A stretch of 64,000 bases of DNA from Nocardiopsis sp. N85. Its GTDB lineage: Bacteria > Actinomycetota > Actinomycetes > Streptosporangiales > Streptosporangiaceae. Location: NCBI RefSeq assembly GCF_028882275.1, contig NZ_JARBUT010000001.1, positions 310,001-374,000 of the forward strand, given 5' to 3'. Of the stretch, positions 1-8,394 are shown one piece after another (within the stretch, counting starts at the first letter, position 1; every line of letters starts with the position of its first letter). Made by a program: the position numbers and the translations under genes. A model generated the notes under the pieces. It saw only the letters and a list, made by a program, of their open reading frames with translations. It was not told the DNA's origin and made no database searches.

Positions 1-337
1 GACGGTGCACCTGGAGATCGTCGGCGCAGATCATCGCCGGTCGGGCCGGCGCGGGCGAGACCACCAGCGTCGTGACACCGCCGCGCAGCGCCGCGGTCGC
101 GGCCGCCCGGTAGGAACCGGACAGCTCCCGACCGGGATCGTGCACGCCGGTACCGACGTCCACCGCCCCCGGCAGCAGGGCCGTCTCCCCGAGGTCGATC
201 TCCTCCCGGGCCGACCAGCGGACCTCGGGGCCGGCCACCGCCTCGATCCGACCGCCCCGGATGCCGACCGCGGCCGGCACGACCCCGTCGGGTGTGACCG
301 TGCGCCGGGATCGGATCACGCTCTCGAAATCGGTCAT
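1..337 (-). CDS. Allantoinase/dihydroorotase-like amidohydrolase, 5' part only
   Basis: Reading from ATG 337 toward the window edge gives 112 codons with no stop, so the gene is cut. GGGGAAGG sits 3 bases before the ATG. The N-terminus has the amidohydrolase beta-sandwich opening (VTPDGVVPAAVGIRGGRIEAV), then LLPGAVD and PGRE, then AALRGGVTTLV, as in allantoinases and dihydroorotases. The metal-binding HxH that normally follows the Asp (DTHVHxNxPGR in family members) reads DVGTGVHDPGR here, so both histidines are glycines. Family membership is fairly sure. By inference the protein may lack the usual binuclear zinc site and be a non-catalytic paralogue, or use other ligands. The remaining ligands lie outside the window. 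Confidence 0.7.
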   Translation of the reverse strand, partial: MTDFESVIRSRRTVTPDGVVPAAVGIRGGRIEAVAGPEVRWSAREEIDLGETALLPGAVDVGTGVHDPGRELSGSYRAAATAALRGGVTTLVVSPAPARPAMICADDLQVHR

Positions 338-698
338 CGCCTTCCCCTTCGGGTGTGTTCGCGACGGGAGGGAACGCCGAGGCGGCCTCGGAGGCCGTAT
401 GGGAAAAAGGAGGGTGCGCACGCGGACGAGGAGGTGACGGGACCTTCGTCTCGACCGGGCATACCGAGAGTATCGCGAAGAACACGCGAAGGAGGGGCGA
501 ACGCCACTTCCGACGACGACGCCCGTGTCGTCGGGTTCCACCTTCGACCCCCGACGGACATCGTGTAATGGACGGTTTACGCTGGAGTGCGCCGAGCCGC
601 CCCTCAGGGCGTGTTCCGTGGAGGACGCCGTCCATCGCGAGGGAACACGCCTTCGACGGCATCCCCGCCTTGAACGACACCGACGACGGAAGTGGCAC
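338..698. other. Divergent intergenic region before copD-ctaG
   Basis: I see no convincing gene here; the short reading frames have no recognisable product. A plausible rightward promoter is CGGACA (554-559), 18 bases, then TACGCT (578-583). Downstream is a 10-base inverted repeat, GGCGTGTTCC at 608-617 and GGAACACGCC at 642-651, enclosing a smaller GGACG-C-CGTCC at 623-633. If transcription starts near 590, the repeat lies in the leader of copD-ctaG and could be an RNA hairpin or an operator. Confidence 0.4.
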
Positions 699-2822
699 GT
701 GGCTCCTCCCGCAAAGATCACCAAGTCCCCGGACCGGACCGGAGCTCCCCGCAAGGTCACCCGACCCGTCCTCGCGGTGCTCGCCGCCGTCCTGTGCCTC
801 ACCGGGCTGACCCTGACCCTGATCCTGGGCGGCGCCGCCTTCCCCGAGATCATCCCCGGTCTCCCGGACGCGGGCGACGCCGTGCGCTGGGGCATCCCCC
901 TGTCCAAGCTCGTCATGGACGTCTCGGCCGTGCTCACCATCGGCACGCTGCTGCTCGCCGTCGTGCTGCTGCCCTCGGACAAGGGCCGGCTCTCCCGGCA
1001 GGCGATCGGCTACGTCCACGCCGCCACCTGGGGCGCACTGGTCTGGGCCGTGGCCGCGGTGTTCGCCCTGTACTTCCAGGCGTCGGAGTTCCTGGCCCGC
1101 CCCATCGGGCAGGTCAGCGTCGACGAGGTCACCGCCTACGCCGGTTCGGTCTCCGGCGGCATCGCGTTGATGTTCGTCATCCTCTTCACCACCGGCATCC
1201 TGCTGTTCGGACGCACCGTCGCCGGAGCGACCGGCGCCCTGTGGCTGCTGCTGCTCGCCCTGGCCGCCACCACGCCGCCGGCCCTGACCGGCCACTCCGC
1301 CTCCTCCGGGGCGCACGAACTCGCGGTCACCGGCCTGGCCATGCACGTGATCGCGATCAGCGTGTGGACCGGCGGCCTGGCCGCGGTGACCCACCACGCG
1401 CTGCGGGCGAACGGTACCGGCGTGGAGATCGCCGCCGCCCGGTTCAGCCGGCTGGCGCTGTGGGCCTACATCGGCGTCGCCATCAGCGGTCTGGCCAGCG
1501 CCCTGGCCCGACTCGAATCGTTCGACGCCCTGGTGCGCACCGAGTACGGGATGATCATCCTGGTCAAGGTCGTACTGTTCGCCGTGCTGGGCGCGTTCGG
1601 ATACCTGCACCGCGAGTTCGCCCTCAAGAACCTGTCCGGCGCCGCCAAGGGCCCCGCCTGGCCCGCCAGGCGACGCCTGCTGTTCCTGCGCATCGCCTCC
1701 GTGGAGATCCTCGTCATGGCGACCGTCATGGGCGTCTCCGTCGGTCTGGGCCGCACCGCGCCGCCCCCGCCGCTGGACAGCCGGGTCGACCCCGCCGCGC
1801 TCATCCTCGGTTTCCCGGTGCCCCCGCCCATGGACCTGGTCAACCTGCTCACGCTGTGGCGGCCCGACCTGTTCTTCATCATGTTCGTGGTCATCGCCGG
1901 CGGTCTCTACGCGGCCGGGGTGACCCGACTGCTGCGCCGCGGCGACGCGTGGCCGGTCGGGCGCACGGTCTCCTTCGCCGCCGGCCTGCTCTCCGTCGTC
2001 GCCGTGCAGCTCAGCGGTTACGCGACCTACGCGATGGTGCTGTTCTCCGCGCACATGATCCAGCACATGGTGCTGGCGATGCTCACACCGATCCTGCTGG
2101 TGCTGGGCGCCCCGGTCACCCTGGCGCTGCGGGCGCTGCGCCCGGCGAGGCGGCGGGGCGACCGGGGGCCCCGCGAGTGGCTCAACCTGTTCCTGAACAG
2201 TCGCTACTCGAAGGTGGTGACCCACCCGGCGGTGGCCACCCCGCTGTTCGTGTTCAGCCCCTACGTCCTGTACTTCACCCCGCTGTTCCCGACGCTGATG
2301 AACGACCACCTCGGTCACCTGTTCATGGGCGTGCACTTCCTGGTGACCGGCTTCCTCTTCTACTGGGTCATCGTGGGCGTCGACCCGGCGCCCCGCAAGA
2401 TGCCCTATCTGCTGCGCATCCTGCTCCTGCTGCTGGCGATGGGCTTCCACGCCTTCTTCGGCATCTCGATCATGATGCAGTCGGCCCCCATCGCCATGGA
2501 CTTCTACGGACGGTTCGAGGTCCCCTGGAGCGACGGTCTGGCCGAGGACCAGTACGCGGGCGGCGGCGTGGCCTGGGCGTTGGGCGAGATCCCGACCCTG
2601 CTGGTCATGCTCGCCCTGGTGGTGCAGTGGTCCCGCGACGACGAGAAGGAGGAACGCCGCCGGGAACGACACGCCCGCCGGGGCGGCTCCGAGGACGCCG
2701 ACCTGGACGCCTACAACGCCTACCTGGCCGAGCTGGACCGCCGCGACAGGGCCATGACGGCGAGGCCCGTCACCGAACCGGACGGGGACGGGACCGCCGA
2801 GGAGAAGACGAACGGCGCCTGA
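699..2822 (+). CDS. CopD-CtaG fusion: copper-resistance / cytochrome oxidase assembly membrane protein
   Basis: A 707-residue polytopic membrane protein. The first half is a CopD-type module (RFSRLALWAYIGVAISG, then GMIILVKVVLFAVLGAFGYLHREF), associated with copper transport. The second half is a caa3-CtaG module (FSAHMIQHMVLAMLTPILL, GHLFMGVHFLVTGFLFYW, LLAMGFHAFFGISIMM), linked to copper delivery to cytochrome c oxidase. The fusion is common in actinobacteria. The HMIQHM and HAFFG histidines are candidate copper ligands. I chose GTG 699 because GGAAG lies 6 bases upstream and the upstream in-frame sequence is arginine-rich and non-conserved. The tail after the last helix is charged and cytoplasmic. 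A strong terminator follows at 2841. Confidence 0.85.
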   Translation: MAPPAKITKSPDRTGAPRKVTRPVLAVLAAVLCLTGLTLTLILGGAAFPEIIPGLPDAGDAVRWGIPLSKLVMDVSAVLTIGTLLLAVVLLPSDKGRLSRQAIGYVHAATWGALVWAVAAVFALYFQASEFLARPIGQVSVDEVTAYAGSVSGGIALMFVILFTTGILLFGRTVAGATGALWLLLLALAATTPPALTGHSASSGAHELAVTGLAMHVIAISVWTGGLAAVTHHALRANGTGVEIAAARFSRLALWAYIGVAISGLASALARLESFDALVRTEYGMIILVKVVLFAVLGAFGYLHREFALKNLSGAAKGPAWPARRRLLFLRIASVEILVMATVMGVSVGLGRTAPPPPLDSRVDPAALILGFPVPPPMDLVNLLTLWRPDLFFIMFVVIAGGLYAAGVTRLLRRGDAWPVGRTVSFAAGLLSVVAVQLSGYATYAMVLFSAHMIQHMVLAMLTPILLVLGAPVTLALRALRPARRRGDRGPREWLNLFLNSRYSKVVTHPAVATPLFVFSPYVLYFTPLFPTLMNDHLGHLFMGVHFLVTGFLFYWVIVGVDPAPRKMPYLLRILLLLLAMGFHAFFGISIMMQSAPIAMDFYGRFEVPWSDGLAEDQYAGGGVAWALGEIPTLLVMLALVVQWSRDDEKEERRRERHARRGGSEDADLDAYNAYLAELDRRDRAMTARPVTEPDGDGTAEEKTNGA

Positions 2823-2840
2823 CCGGCGCCGGGTACGGAA

Positions 2841-2871
2841 GAGGGCCGCGGATCACCGATCCGCGGCCCTC
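2841..2871. terminator. Bidirectional terminator hairpin
   Basis: A perfect 14-base stem, GAGGGCCGCGGATC (2841-2854), with a 3-base loop and its complement at 2858-2871. It lies between the convergent copD-ctaG (+) and the small membrane protein gene (-), so it can serve both. Confidence 0.85.
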
Positions 2872-2885
2872 GTGGTCTTCGGGCG

Positions 2886-3314
2886 TCAGACGAACAGGGC
2901 GGCCAGGGCGGTGGCGACCAGGCCCAGGGCCAGGCACAGCACCAGGCCGACCGCGAACACCGGCAGGGACGGTGTGAGCACCCCGGCCGTGCCGCCCTGG
3001 CGCTTGGCCACCAGCGGCGACAACGTGATGTTCACCCCGGCGACGACGGCCGCGACGCAGGCGGCCACGGCGAACGCCGTCCAAAAGCCCGCCCCGGACG
3101 CCAGCGCGTCGATCGCGCCCAGGGTGGGCACCGCCACCAGCAGGGCCAGGGCCGCGGCCGCGAAGGTCTTCTGGAGGCCGGGCGAGATCCCACCCCGGCG
3201 CCCCGAGACCACCAGGAGCAGACCGACCAGGGCCGCCATCATGATGGCGCCCACGATTCCGAACACGACGATGTCCACCAGCGAATTCACGTGGATCATT
3301 GTCCCACCGATCAC
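2886..3314 (-). CDS. Small four-helix membrane protein, function unknown
   Basis: About 137-142 residues with four predicted membrane helices (for example LVDIVVFGIVGAIMMAALVGLLLVV and FAVGLVLCLALGLVATALAALFV) and a short basic loop (SGRRGG) after the first. I recognise no characterised family. The start is uncertain: GTG 3314 gives 142 residues, while ATG 3299, with GGTGGG just upstream, gives 137. It is convergent with copD-ctaG and lies downstream of sbcC on the other side, so there is no operon partner to hint at a role. Confidence 0.6.
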   Translation of the reverse strand: MIGGTMIHVNSLVDIVVFGIVGAIMMAALVGLLLVVSGRRGGISPGLQKTFAAAALALLVAVPTLGAIDALASGAGFWTAFAVAACVAAVVAGVNITLSPLVAKRQGGTAGVLTPSLPVFAVGLVLCLALGLVATALAALFV

Positions 3315-3421
3315 CCGGGCCCCGCCCCCGGGGCCCCGGACCCGCCCTTCTCCCGGCCCCTCCGCCCCGGGGGAGCGGGAACGCGCACCGCGCCCCGGGG
3401 CGGAGGCCGGTTCCGGCGGGA

Positions 3422-6385
3422 TCAGCCGATGTGCTCCACCCGGGAACCGGCGGCCGTCTTGATCACCCTGAGCCGGGTGGTGATCCGATGGCGCAGGTCG
3501 GCGACGTGGCTGACCACGCCCACGGCGCGTCCGCCGTCACGCAGCCGGTCCAGCACGTCCAGGACCTCCTCCAGGGTGTCCTCGTCCAGGGTCCCGAACC
3601 CCTCGTCCACGAACAGGGTGTCGATGTCGGCGCCGCCGGCCTCCGCGCTCGCCACATCGCCGAGTCCCAGAGCCAGCGCCAGCGAACTGAAGAACGTCTC
3701 CCCGCCCGACAGCGTCGCCGGGTCGCGTTCGGAGCCGGTCCAGGCGTCCACCACCCGGATGCCGAGTCCACCCGCCGACCGGGCCCGGCCGTCCCCGGCC
3801 GCCTTGTCCACGGTGTAACGGAGTTCGTAGCGGCCGTCCGACATCGTGAACAGCCGGTCGTTGGCGGCCGCCACCACCTGCTCCAAGCGGGCGGCCAGCA
3901 CATAGGCCGACAGCCGCACCCCGTCGGTGTTGTCCTTGGCGGTCCCGGCGGTCAGCGCCCGCATCCCCTCGGCGACCCGGTAGCGGTGCCACACCGGGCC
4001 GCACTCGTCCAGCCGGACCCGCAGGTCGGCGCGCAACGCCGCCAACCGGGCGGACCGTTCCCGCCACAGGCCCAGCCGGGTGACCGCCCGGTCGGCGGCC
4101 AGGGCGGCCTCGTCCGCCGCGGCCTTCAACGCCGACAGGTCCGGCGGCGCCGACCCGGCGACGGCGACGAGTTCGGGGTCGGCCAGGGCCGCCCGGACCG
4201 CCGCCAGGTCGTCGTCGTAGACCCGGGCCCGGGCCCGCAGGTCCCGGCGTTCGCGCTCGCCCAGGGCGGCGGCCCGGACCCCGGCCTCGTCGGTGAACCC
4301 GGCGTCGGTCAGGGCCTCGGTGACGGCCGCGTCGGCGGCGTCCCGCTCCCGCAGGGCCCGATCGTGCTCCTCCACGGCCGCGGCGGCCGCGGCCAGCAGG
4401 TCGGCCTCCTCCCGGGCCCGGCGCACCCGCTCGTCGACGTCGGTGTCCGCGCCCAGGGCCTCGGCCAGGGCCGCCGCCAGCCGTTCGCACTCCTCGGCGG
4501 CGTCGGCGCGGTGGGCGGCCGTCTCCGACCGTTGACCGGCCAGATCGGCCTCCCGGGCCCGGGCCCTCTCCAGCCGGTCGACCAGACCCTCCAGGTCCTC
4601 CTCGACCCGGCGCACCTCACCGGCGGCGGTGCGGGCCTCGTCCCGGCCCCGCGTCAGTTCGGCGACCTCGGCGACGGCGTCGCCGAGGGTGCGCCCCTCG
4701 GACCGGCCCAGGGCGGCGGCGGCCCGTTCGCGCAGCGCGGCCACCGTCTCCTGTGCGGTGGAACGGCCCGTGGCGGCCTCGTCGGCGGCGGTCTGGGCCG
4801 CGCGCTCGGCCTCGGCGGTGACCAGTCCTTCGGCGGAGGGCAGCGCGGGGGCCGGGTGCTCGACGGCACCGCACACCGCGCACGGAGTCCCCGCCACCAG
4901 CTCCGCGGCCAGTTCGGCCGCCATGTGGGTGATACGCCGTTCGCGCAGGGAGAGCGCGTGCTCACGGGCGGTCTGGGCGGCGTCCACGGCCTCGCGGTGC
5001 GCCTCCTCGGCGCGGGCCAGCGCGGCGACCAGCCGGTCGTGCTCGGCGACGGCGTCCCGCCGCTGCTCGGCGGCGACCAGCGCGGCCTCGGCCGCCTCCA
5101 CCCGCCCGGCCCGGTCGCGGGTCGCGGCGAGGTGTTCACGCAGCTCACCGATCCGGACGGGCAGGTCCGCGATCCGCTGGCGGACCCCCTTCAGGTCGCC
5201 GTCGACCTTGTCCAGGTAACGGTCGAACCGGGTGATCGCCTCGCGGCGCTCCCGCAGACGCAGGGCGTCCGCGCGCAGGTGCTCGGCCCGGGCCAGCGCG
5301 GCCCGACGGTCCTGCTCGGCGGCGCGCAGCGCCTCCGCGGTGACCGGCGGGGCGTGGGAGATCAGGGCCAGCGTCTCCTCCCGGACCAGCGCGGCCTTGT
5401 CGAGGGAGGTGCGGCGGGCGTCGCGATCGCGCAGGGCGGGCAGGACCGAGGCGGCCCGTTCGGCCGCCTCCAGCCCGGCGTCGATCCGGGCCCGCCATTC
5501 GGACAGCTCCGTCAGCTCCGCGTGCCGGGTCCGGGACCTGGTCAGCCGGTTGCGCCGCTCGTCCAGGCTCCGGGCCTCGGCCAGGGCGCGGGCGGCCGCC
5601 TCCCGTTCGTCGGCCACGGCGTCCACCACCGGGGCGATCTCGTCGGCCACGGCGGTGGTCATCGCCGTCAGCTCGCTCGCCCAGGCCCACAGCACGTCGG
5701 TGTCCTCCGGGGCGGTGGAGCGGCCGGTCTCGGCGATCCGGCCGGCGGCCTCGCGCACCCGCAGGTCGGCCGTGTCCACCTCGCGGCGCAGCCCGCCGGC
5801 GTGCCCGGCGAACCACTCCTCCAGGTCCCGGAACACGCGCGTGTTGAAGATCCGCTCCAACGACGTGCGCCGCTCCTCGGCGGACGCGCGCAGGAACCGG
5901 GCGAAGTCGCCCTGGGGGAGCAGGACGATCTGACAGAACTGGTCGAGGGTGAGCCCCACCAGGTCACCGATGAACTGGCCGGCCTCGTCGGGGCGGGTGG
6001 TGACCGGTTCCCACCGGTCCTCCGAGAACTCCTGGACGGTGACCTTCTGGTTCTCCACCAGGGTCCCCGAACCCCGCTTCTTGGGCCGCTCCCAGCGGGG
6101 GTTGCGCACGACCCGGATCCGGCGGCCCCGCACGGTGCACTCCAGCTCCACCTCGGGACGCCGGTCCAGGGGCGCGTGGTCGCTCTTGGGGGAGCGGTCC
6201 TTGCCGCGGGCCCCCGGCAGGGACCCGTACAGCGCGAAGCACACGGCGTCGAGCACCGAGGTCTTCCCCGCGCCGGTGGGTCCGTGGATCAGGAACAGCC
6301 CGCCGGCGCCGAGCCGGTCGAAGTCGACCGTCTCGGTGTCCGCGAACGGCCCGAAGGCCCGGACGGTCAGGGTGTGCAGACGCAT
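3422..6385 (-). CDS. sbcC: Exonuclease subunit SbcC (Rad50-like ATPase)
   Basis: 987 residues. With SbcD it forms an ATP-dependent nuclease that opens hairpins and trims double-strand ends. Visible are an N-terminal Walker A (HGPTGAGKTSVLDAV, about residues 31-45), long Arg/Glu/Ala-rich coiled coils, a zinc-hook CxxC (CAVCG, near residue 501), the ABC signature LSGGETFFSSLALALGLGD and Walker B (LFVDEGFGTLDEDTLEEV) near the C-terminus. The ATG shares one base with the sbcD stop (TGATG), so the two are translationally coupled. The length is typical for the family. Confidence 0.95.
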   Translation of the reverse strand: MRLHTLTVRAFGPFADTETVDFDRLGAGGLFLIHGPTGAGKTSVLDAVCFALYGSLPGARGKDRSPKSDHAPLDRRPEVELECTVRGRRIRVVRNPRWERPKKRGSGTLVENQKVTVQEFSEDRWEPVTTRPDEAGQFIGDLVGLTLDQFCQIVLLPQGDFARFLRASAEERRTSLERIFNTRVFRDLEEWFAGHAGGLRREVDTADLRVREAAGRIAETGRSTAPEDTDVLWAWASELTAMTTAVADEIAPVVDAVADEREAAARALAEARSLDERRNRLTRSRTRHAELTELSEWRARIDAGLEAAERAASVLPALRDRDARRTSLDKAALVREETLALISHAPPVTAEALRAAEQDRRAALARAEHLRADALRLRERREAITRFDRYLDKVDGDLKGVRQRIADLPVRIGELREHLAATRDRAGRVEAAEAALVAAEQRRDAVAEHDRLVAALARAEEAHREAVDAAQTAREHALSLRERRITHMAAELAAELVAGTPCAVCGAVEHPAPALPSAEGLVTAEAERAAQTAADEAATGRSTAQETVAALRERAAAALGRSEGRTLGDAVAEVAELTRGRDEARTAAGEVRRVEEDLEGLVDRLERARAREADLAGQRSETAAHRADAAEECERLAAALAEALGADTDVDERVRRAREEADLLAAAAAAVEEHDRALRERDAADAAVTEALTDAGFTDEAGVRAAALGERERRDLRARARVYDDDLAAVRAALADPELVAVAGSAPPDLSALKAAADEAALAADRAVTRLGLWRERSARLAALRADLRVRLDECGPVWHRYRVAEGMRALTAGTAKDNTDGVRLSAYVLAARLEQVVAAANDRLFTMSDGRYELRYTVDKAAGDGRARSAGGLGIRVVDAWTGSERDPATLSGGETFFSSLALALGLGDVASAEAGGADIDTLFVDEGFGTLDEDTLEEVLDVLDRLRDGGRAVGVVSHVADLRHRITTRLRVIKTAAGSRVEHIG

Positions 6386-7530
6386 CAGCGCAGTCCTTCC
6401 CGGAGCCGGACCTCTTCGACGGCGGTGTCCACGAGGGCCCTCTCCTCGGGGGTGGCGGGGAGGCCGCGCGCCCATTCCACGAAGTCGCCGATGACCGCCC
6501 GTTCGGCGCGGCCGGCGACGGGGGCGGCCACCGGGCGGGTGGCGGGCGCCCCGCCCTCGGGGGCGAACTCCAGCACCAGGGCGTGCGGGAAGCGTTCGCG
6601 CAACCGGTCCATGGGCTGGGCGGGGCGGCGCGCGTCGGTGAGGGTGACCTGGAGCCAGTGGTCGGCGTACCGCTCCCACCGGGGGTCGGCGAGCAGGTCG
6701 TCGATACGGCCGCGGATCCGGGCCAGGGGGCGGGGGACCGGCGCGTCGACGAACTCGACCCCGCCCAGGCCGTCGGCGTCCAGGTCCACCAGCCAGTAGC
6801 CCTTGCGGTGGTGCTCCTCGGAGAACGAGTAGGCCAGCGGGGTGCCGGAGTAACGCACCGAGGGCGTGATGGTCTGACGCCCGTGCAGGTGTCCCAGGGC
6901 CGTGTAGTCGACCCCGTCGTAGATCGAGGCGGGCACGTGGGAGGCGCCGCCCACGGAGATGTCGCGTTCGCTGTCGGAGGCCTCCCCGCCCGCGACGAAG
7001 GCGTGGGAGAGCACCACCGACCGGGTGCCGGGGCGGTCGGCGAGGTCGGCGCGGACCAGGTCCATGGCGTGGCCCAGCACGGCCGTGTGCCCGCGCCCGG
7101 TCAGCCCCCAGTGGTGGCGGGCGATCTCCGGCTCCAGGTAGGGGAGACCGTAGAAGGCGACGGGGCCGTGCGCGTCCTCGATGACGATCGGGGCGCCGAC
7201 GCCGTCGAGGGTGCTGCGCAGGTGGACGCCGGCGGCGTCGATGAGGTCGGTGGCGAACGACAGCCGGGCCATGGAGTCGTGGTTGCCGGCGATGAGCACG
7301 GCCCGCGCCCCGGTGTCCCGGATGCGGCCCAGTGCCCGGTCGAACAGGCGCACCGCGTCCACCGGTGGCAGGGCGCGGTCGTAGAGGTCGCCCGCCACGA
7401 GCACGACGTCGACCTCCCGCTCGCGGACGGTGTCGACCAGGTGGTCGAGGAAGGCGGCCTGGGCGTCGAGGAGGTTCTCCCTGTGGAAGGAGCGACCCAG
7501 GTGCCAGTCGGAGGTGTGCAGCAACCGCAT
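6385..7530 (-). CDS. sbcD: Exonuclease subunit SbcD (Mre11-like)
   Basis: 381 residues from ATG 7530. A calcineurin-like metallophosphoesterase with motifs I-III in order: TSDWHLG, AGDLYDRA and AGNHDSMARL, followed by ALGHLHGRQ. It is the manganese-dependent nuclease partner of SbcC, which follows with a one-base overlap. A GTG at 7542 would add MSGS; neither start has a clear Shine-Dalgarno sequence, but ATG 7530 puts MRLLHTSDWHLG at the N-terminus, as is usual in the family. Confidence 0.93.
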   Translation of the reverse strand: MRLLHTSDWHLGRSFHRENLLDAQAAFLDHLVDTVREREVDVVLVAGDLYDRALPPVDAVRLFDRALGRIRDTGARAVLIAGNHDSMARLSFATDLIDAAGVHLRSTLDGVGAPIVIEDAHGPVAFYGLPYLEPEIARHHWGLTGRGHTAVLGHAMDLVRADLADRPGTRSVVLSHAFVAGGEASDSERDISVGGASHVPASIYDGVDYTALGHLHGRQTITPSVRYSGTPLAYSFSEEHHRKGYWLVDLDADGLGGVEFVDAPVPRPLARIRGRIDDLLADPRWERYADHWLQVTLTDARRPAQPMDRLRERFPHALVLEFAPEGGAPATRPVAAPVAGRAERAVIGDFVEWARGLPATPEERALVDTAVEEVRLREGLR

Positions 7531-7595
7531 GGAACCGGACACTATCGAAGGGGCGGTGGTTCCGGGTGGGAAAACCGTCGGTCGGTGGACGACGA

Positions 7596-7628
7596 CGCCG
7601 TGCCGTTGCGCACACGCACGGCACGGCG
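7596..7628 (-). terminator. Terminator-like hairpin after the O-methyltransferase gene
   Basis: An 11-base stem (7596-7606 with 7618-7628, arms CGCCGTGCCGT and ACGGCACGGCG) starts 6 bases past the methyltransferase stop, between it and sbcD. There is no clear U-run, so efficiency is uncertain. Confidence 0.5.
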
Positions 7629-7633
7629 CCGGG

Positions 7634-8293
7634 TCAGTTCTTGCGGGCCAGGGTCAGACCGTCGCCGATGGGCAGCAGCACCTGGGTGACGCGGTCGTCG
7701 GCGACCAGGCGCGCGTTGAAGTCGCGGATGCCCTGGACGTGCGCCCTCGTGTCGGAGGCGTCGACGACCCGGCCGTGCGACAGGGTGTTGTCGGCCAGGA
7801 CGATCCCGCCGGGGCGCAGGCGCGGGACGAGCTCCTCCCAGTAGTCGACGTACCCCTCCTTGTCGGCGTCGACGAAGGCCAGGTCGAAGAGCGGTTCCTC
7901 GGGCAGGGCGCGCAGGGACTCCAGGGCGGGGCCCAGCCGCAGCGTGATCTTGTCGGCGACCTTCGCCCGTTCCCAGTAGCGGCGGGCGACCGAGGTCCAC
8001 TCCTCGCTGACGTCCAGGGCCAGCAGGGTGCCGTCGTCGGGCAGTCCGCGGGCCAGGCAGAGGGAGGAGTAGCCGGTGAAGGTGCCGATCTCCACGACGT
8101 CGCGGGCTCCGGAGACGCGGGTGAGCAGGGTCGTGAAGGTCCCCTGTTCGGGGCCGATCTGCATCCCCTTGCTCTCGGGGAACAGGCGCGCGGTCTCCTC
8201 GACCAGGTCGGCCAGCACGTCGTCCACGGGCGCGCCCTGGGCGACGAGGTAGTCGTACAGTTCCGGGGTGAGGCTCTCTGTGGTTCGTGTCAC
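7634..8293 (-). CDS. Class I SAM-dependent O-methyltransferase (caffeoyl-CoA/catechol type)
   Basis: 219 residues from GTG 8293, with AAGGTGGG 5-6 bases upstream. The methyltransferase-3 fold shows motif I VVEIGTFTGYSSLCLA, then the LALDVSEEW segment, then LFDLAFVDADKEGYVDYWEEL and GGIVLADNTLSHGRV. The D-A-D and D-N pairs are the metal ligands of cation-dependent O-methyltransferases. The substrate cannot be told; these are common single-copy actinobacterial enzymes acting on catechol-like compounds. It stands alone, flanked by hairpins on both sides. Confidence 0.88.
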   Translation of the reverse strand: MTRTTESLTPELYDYLVAQGAPVDDVLADLVEETARLFPESKGMQIGPEQGTFTTLLTRVSGARDVVEIGTFTGYSSLCLARGLPDDGTLLALDVSEEWTSVARRYWERAKVADKITLRLGPALESLRALPEEPLFDLAFVDADKEGYVDYWEELVPRLRPGGIVLADNTLSHGRVVDASDTRAHVQGIRDFNARLVADDRVTQVLLPIGDGLTLARKN

Positions 8294-8330
8294 GGCGCCC
8301 ACCTTAGCCCGGGACCTCGGAAAAGGAAGG

Positions 8331-8357
8331 GCCCCGCCGACGTGGGTCGGGCGGGGC
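8331..8357 (-). terminator. Terminator after the ydjM-like gene
   Basis: Arms GCCCCGCC (8331-8338) and GGCGGGGC (8350-8357). On the minus strand the hairpin is followed by CCTTCCTTTTCC, a pyrimidine/U-rich tail, as expected for an intrinsic terminator of the leftward gene ending at 8395. Confidence 0.7.
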
Positions 8358-8394
8358 GCGCGGGAAAGGGGGACGCGGGGAGGGCGGGGCGCCG

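Noticed and set aside
480..500. LexA-box-like GAAC/GTTC matches near 351-490 and at 9131-9136
   Set aside because: Half sites only; no GAACnnnnGTTC arrangement as found at recA.
692..2977. A 761-codon frame overlapping copD-ctaG
   Set aside because: Extremely Arg/Pro/Gly-rich and out of frame with an obvious polytopic membrane protein.
3299..6799. A 1166-codon open frame on the plus strand opposite sbcC
   Set aside because: It is a shadow of sbcC created by high GC; Gly/Pro/Gln/Arg-rich with no domain, and it runs opposite an intact SbcC/SbcD pair.
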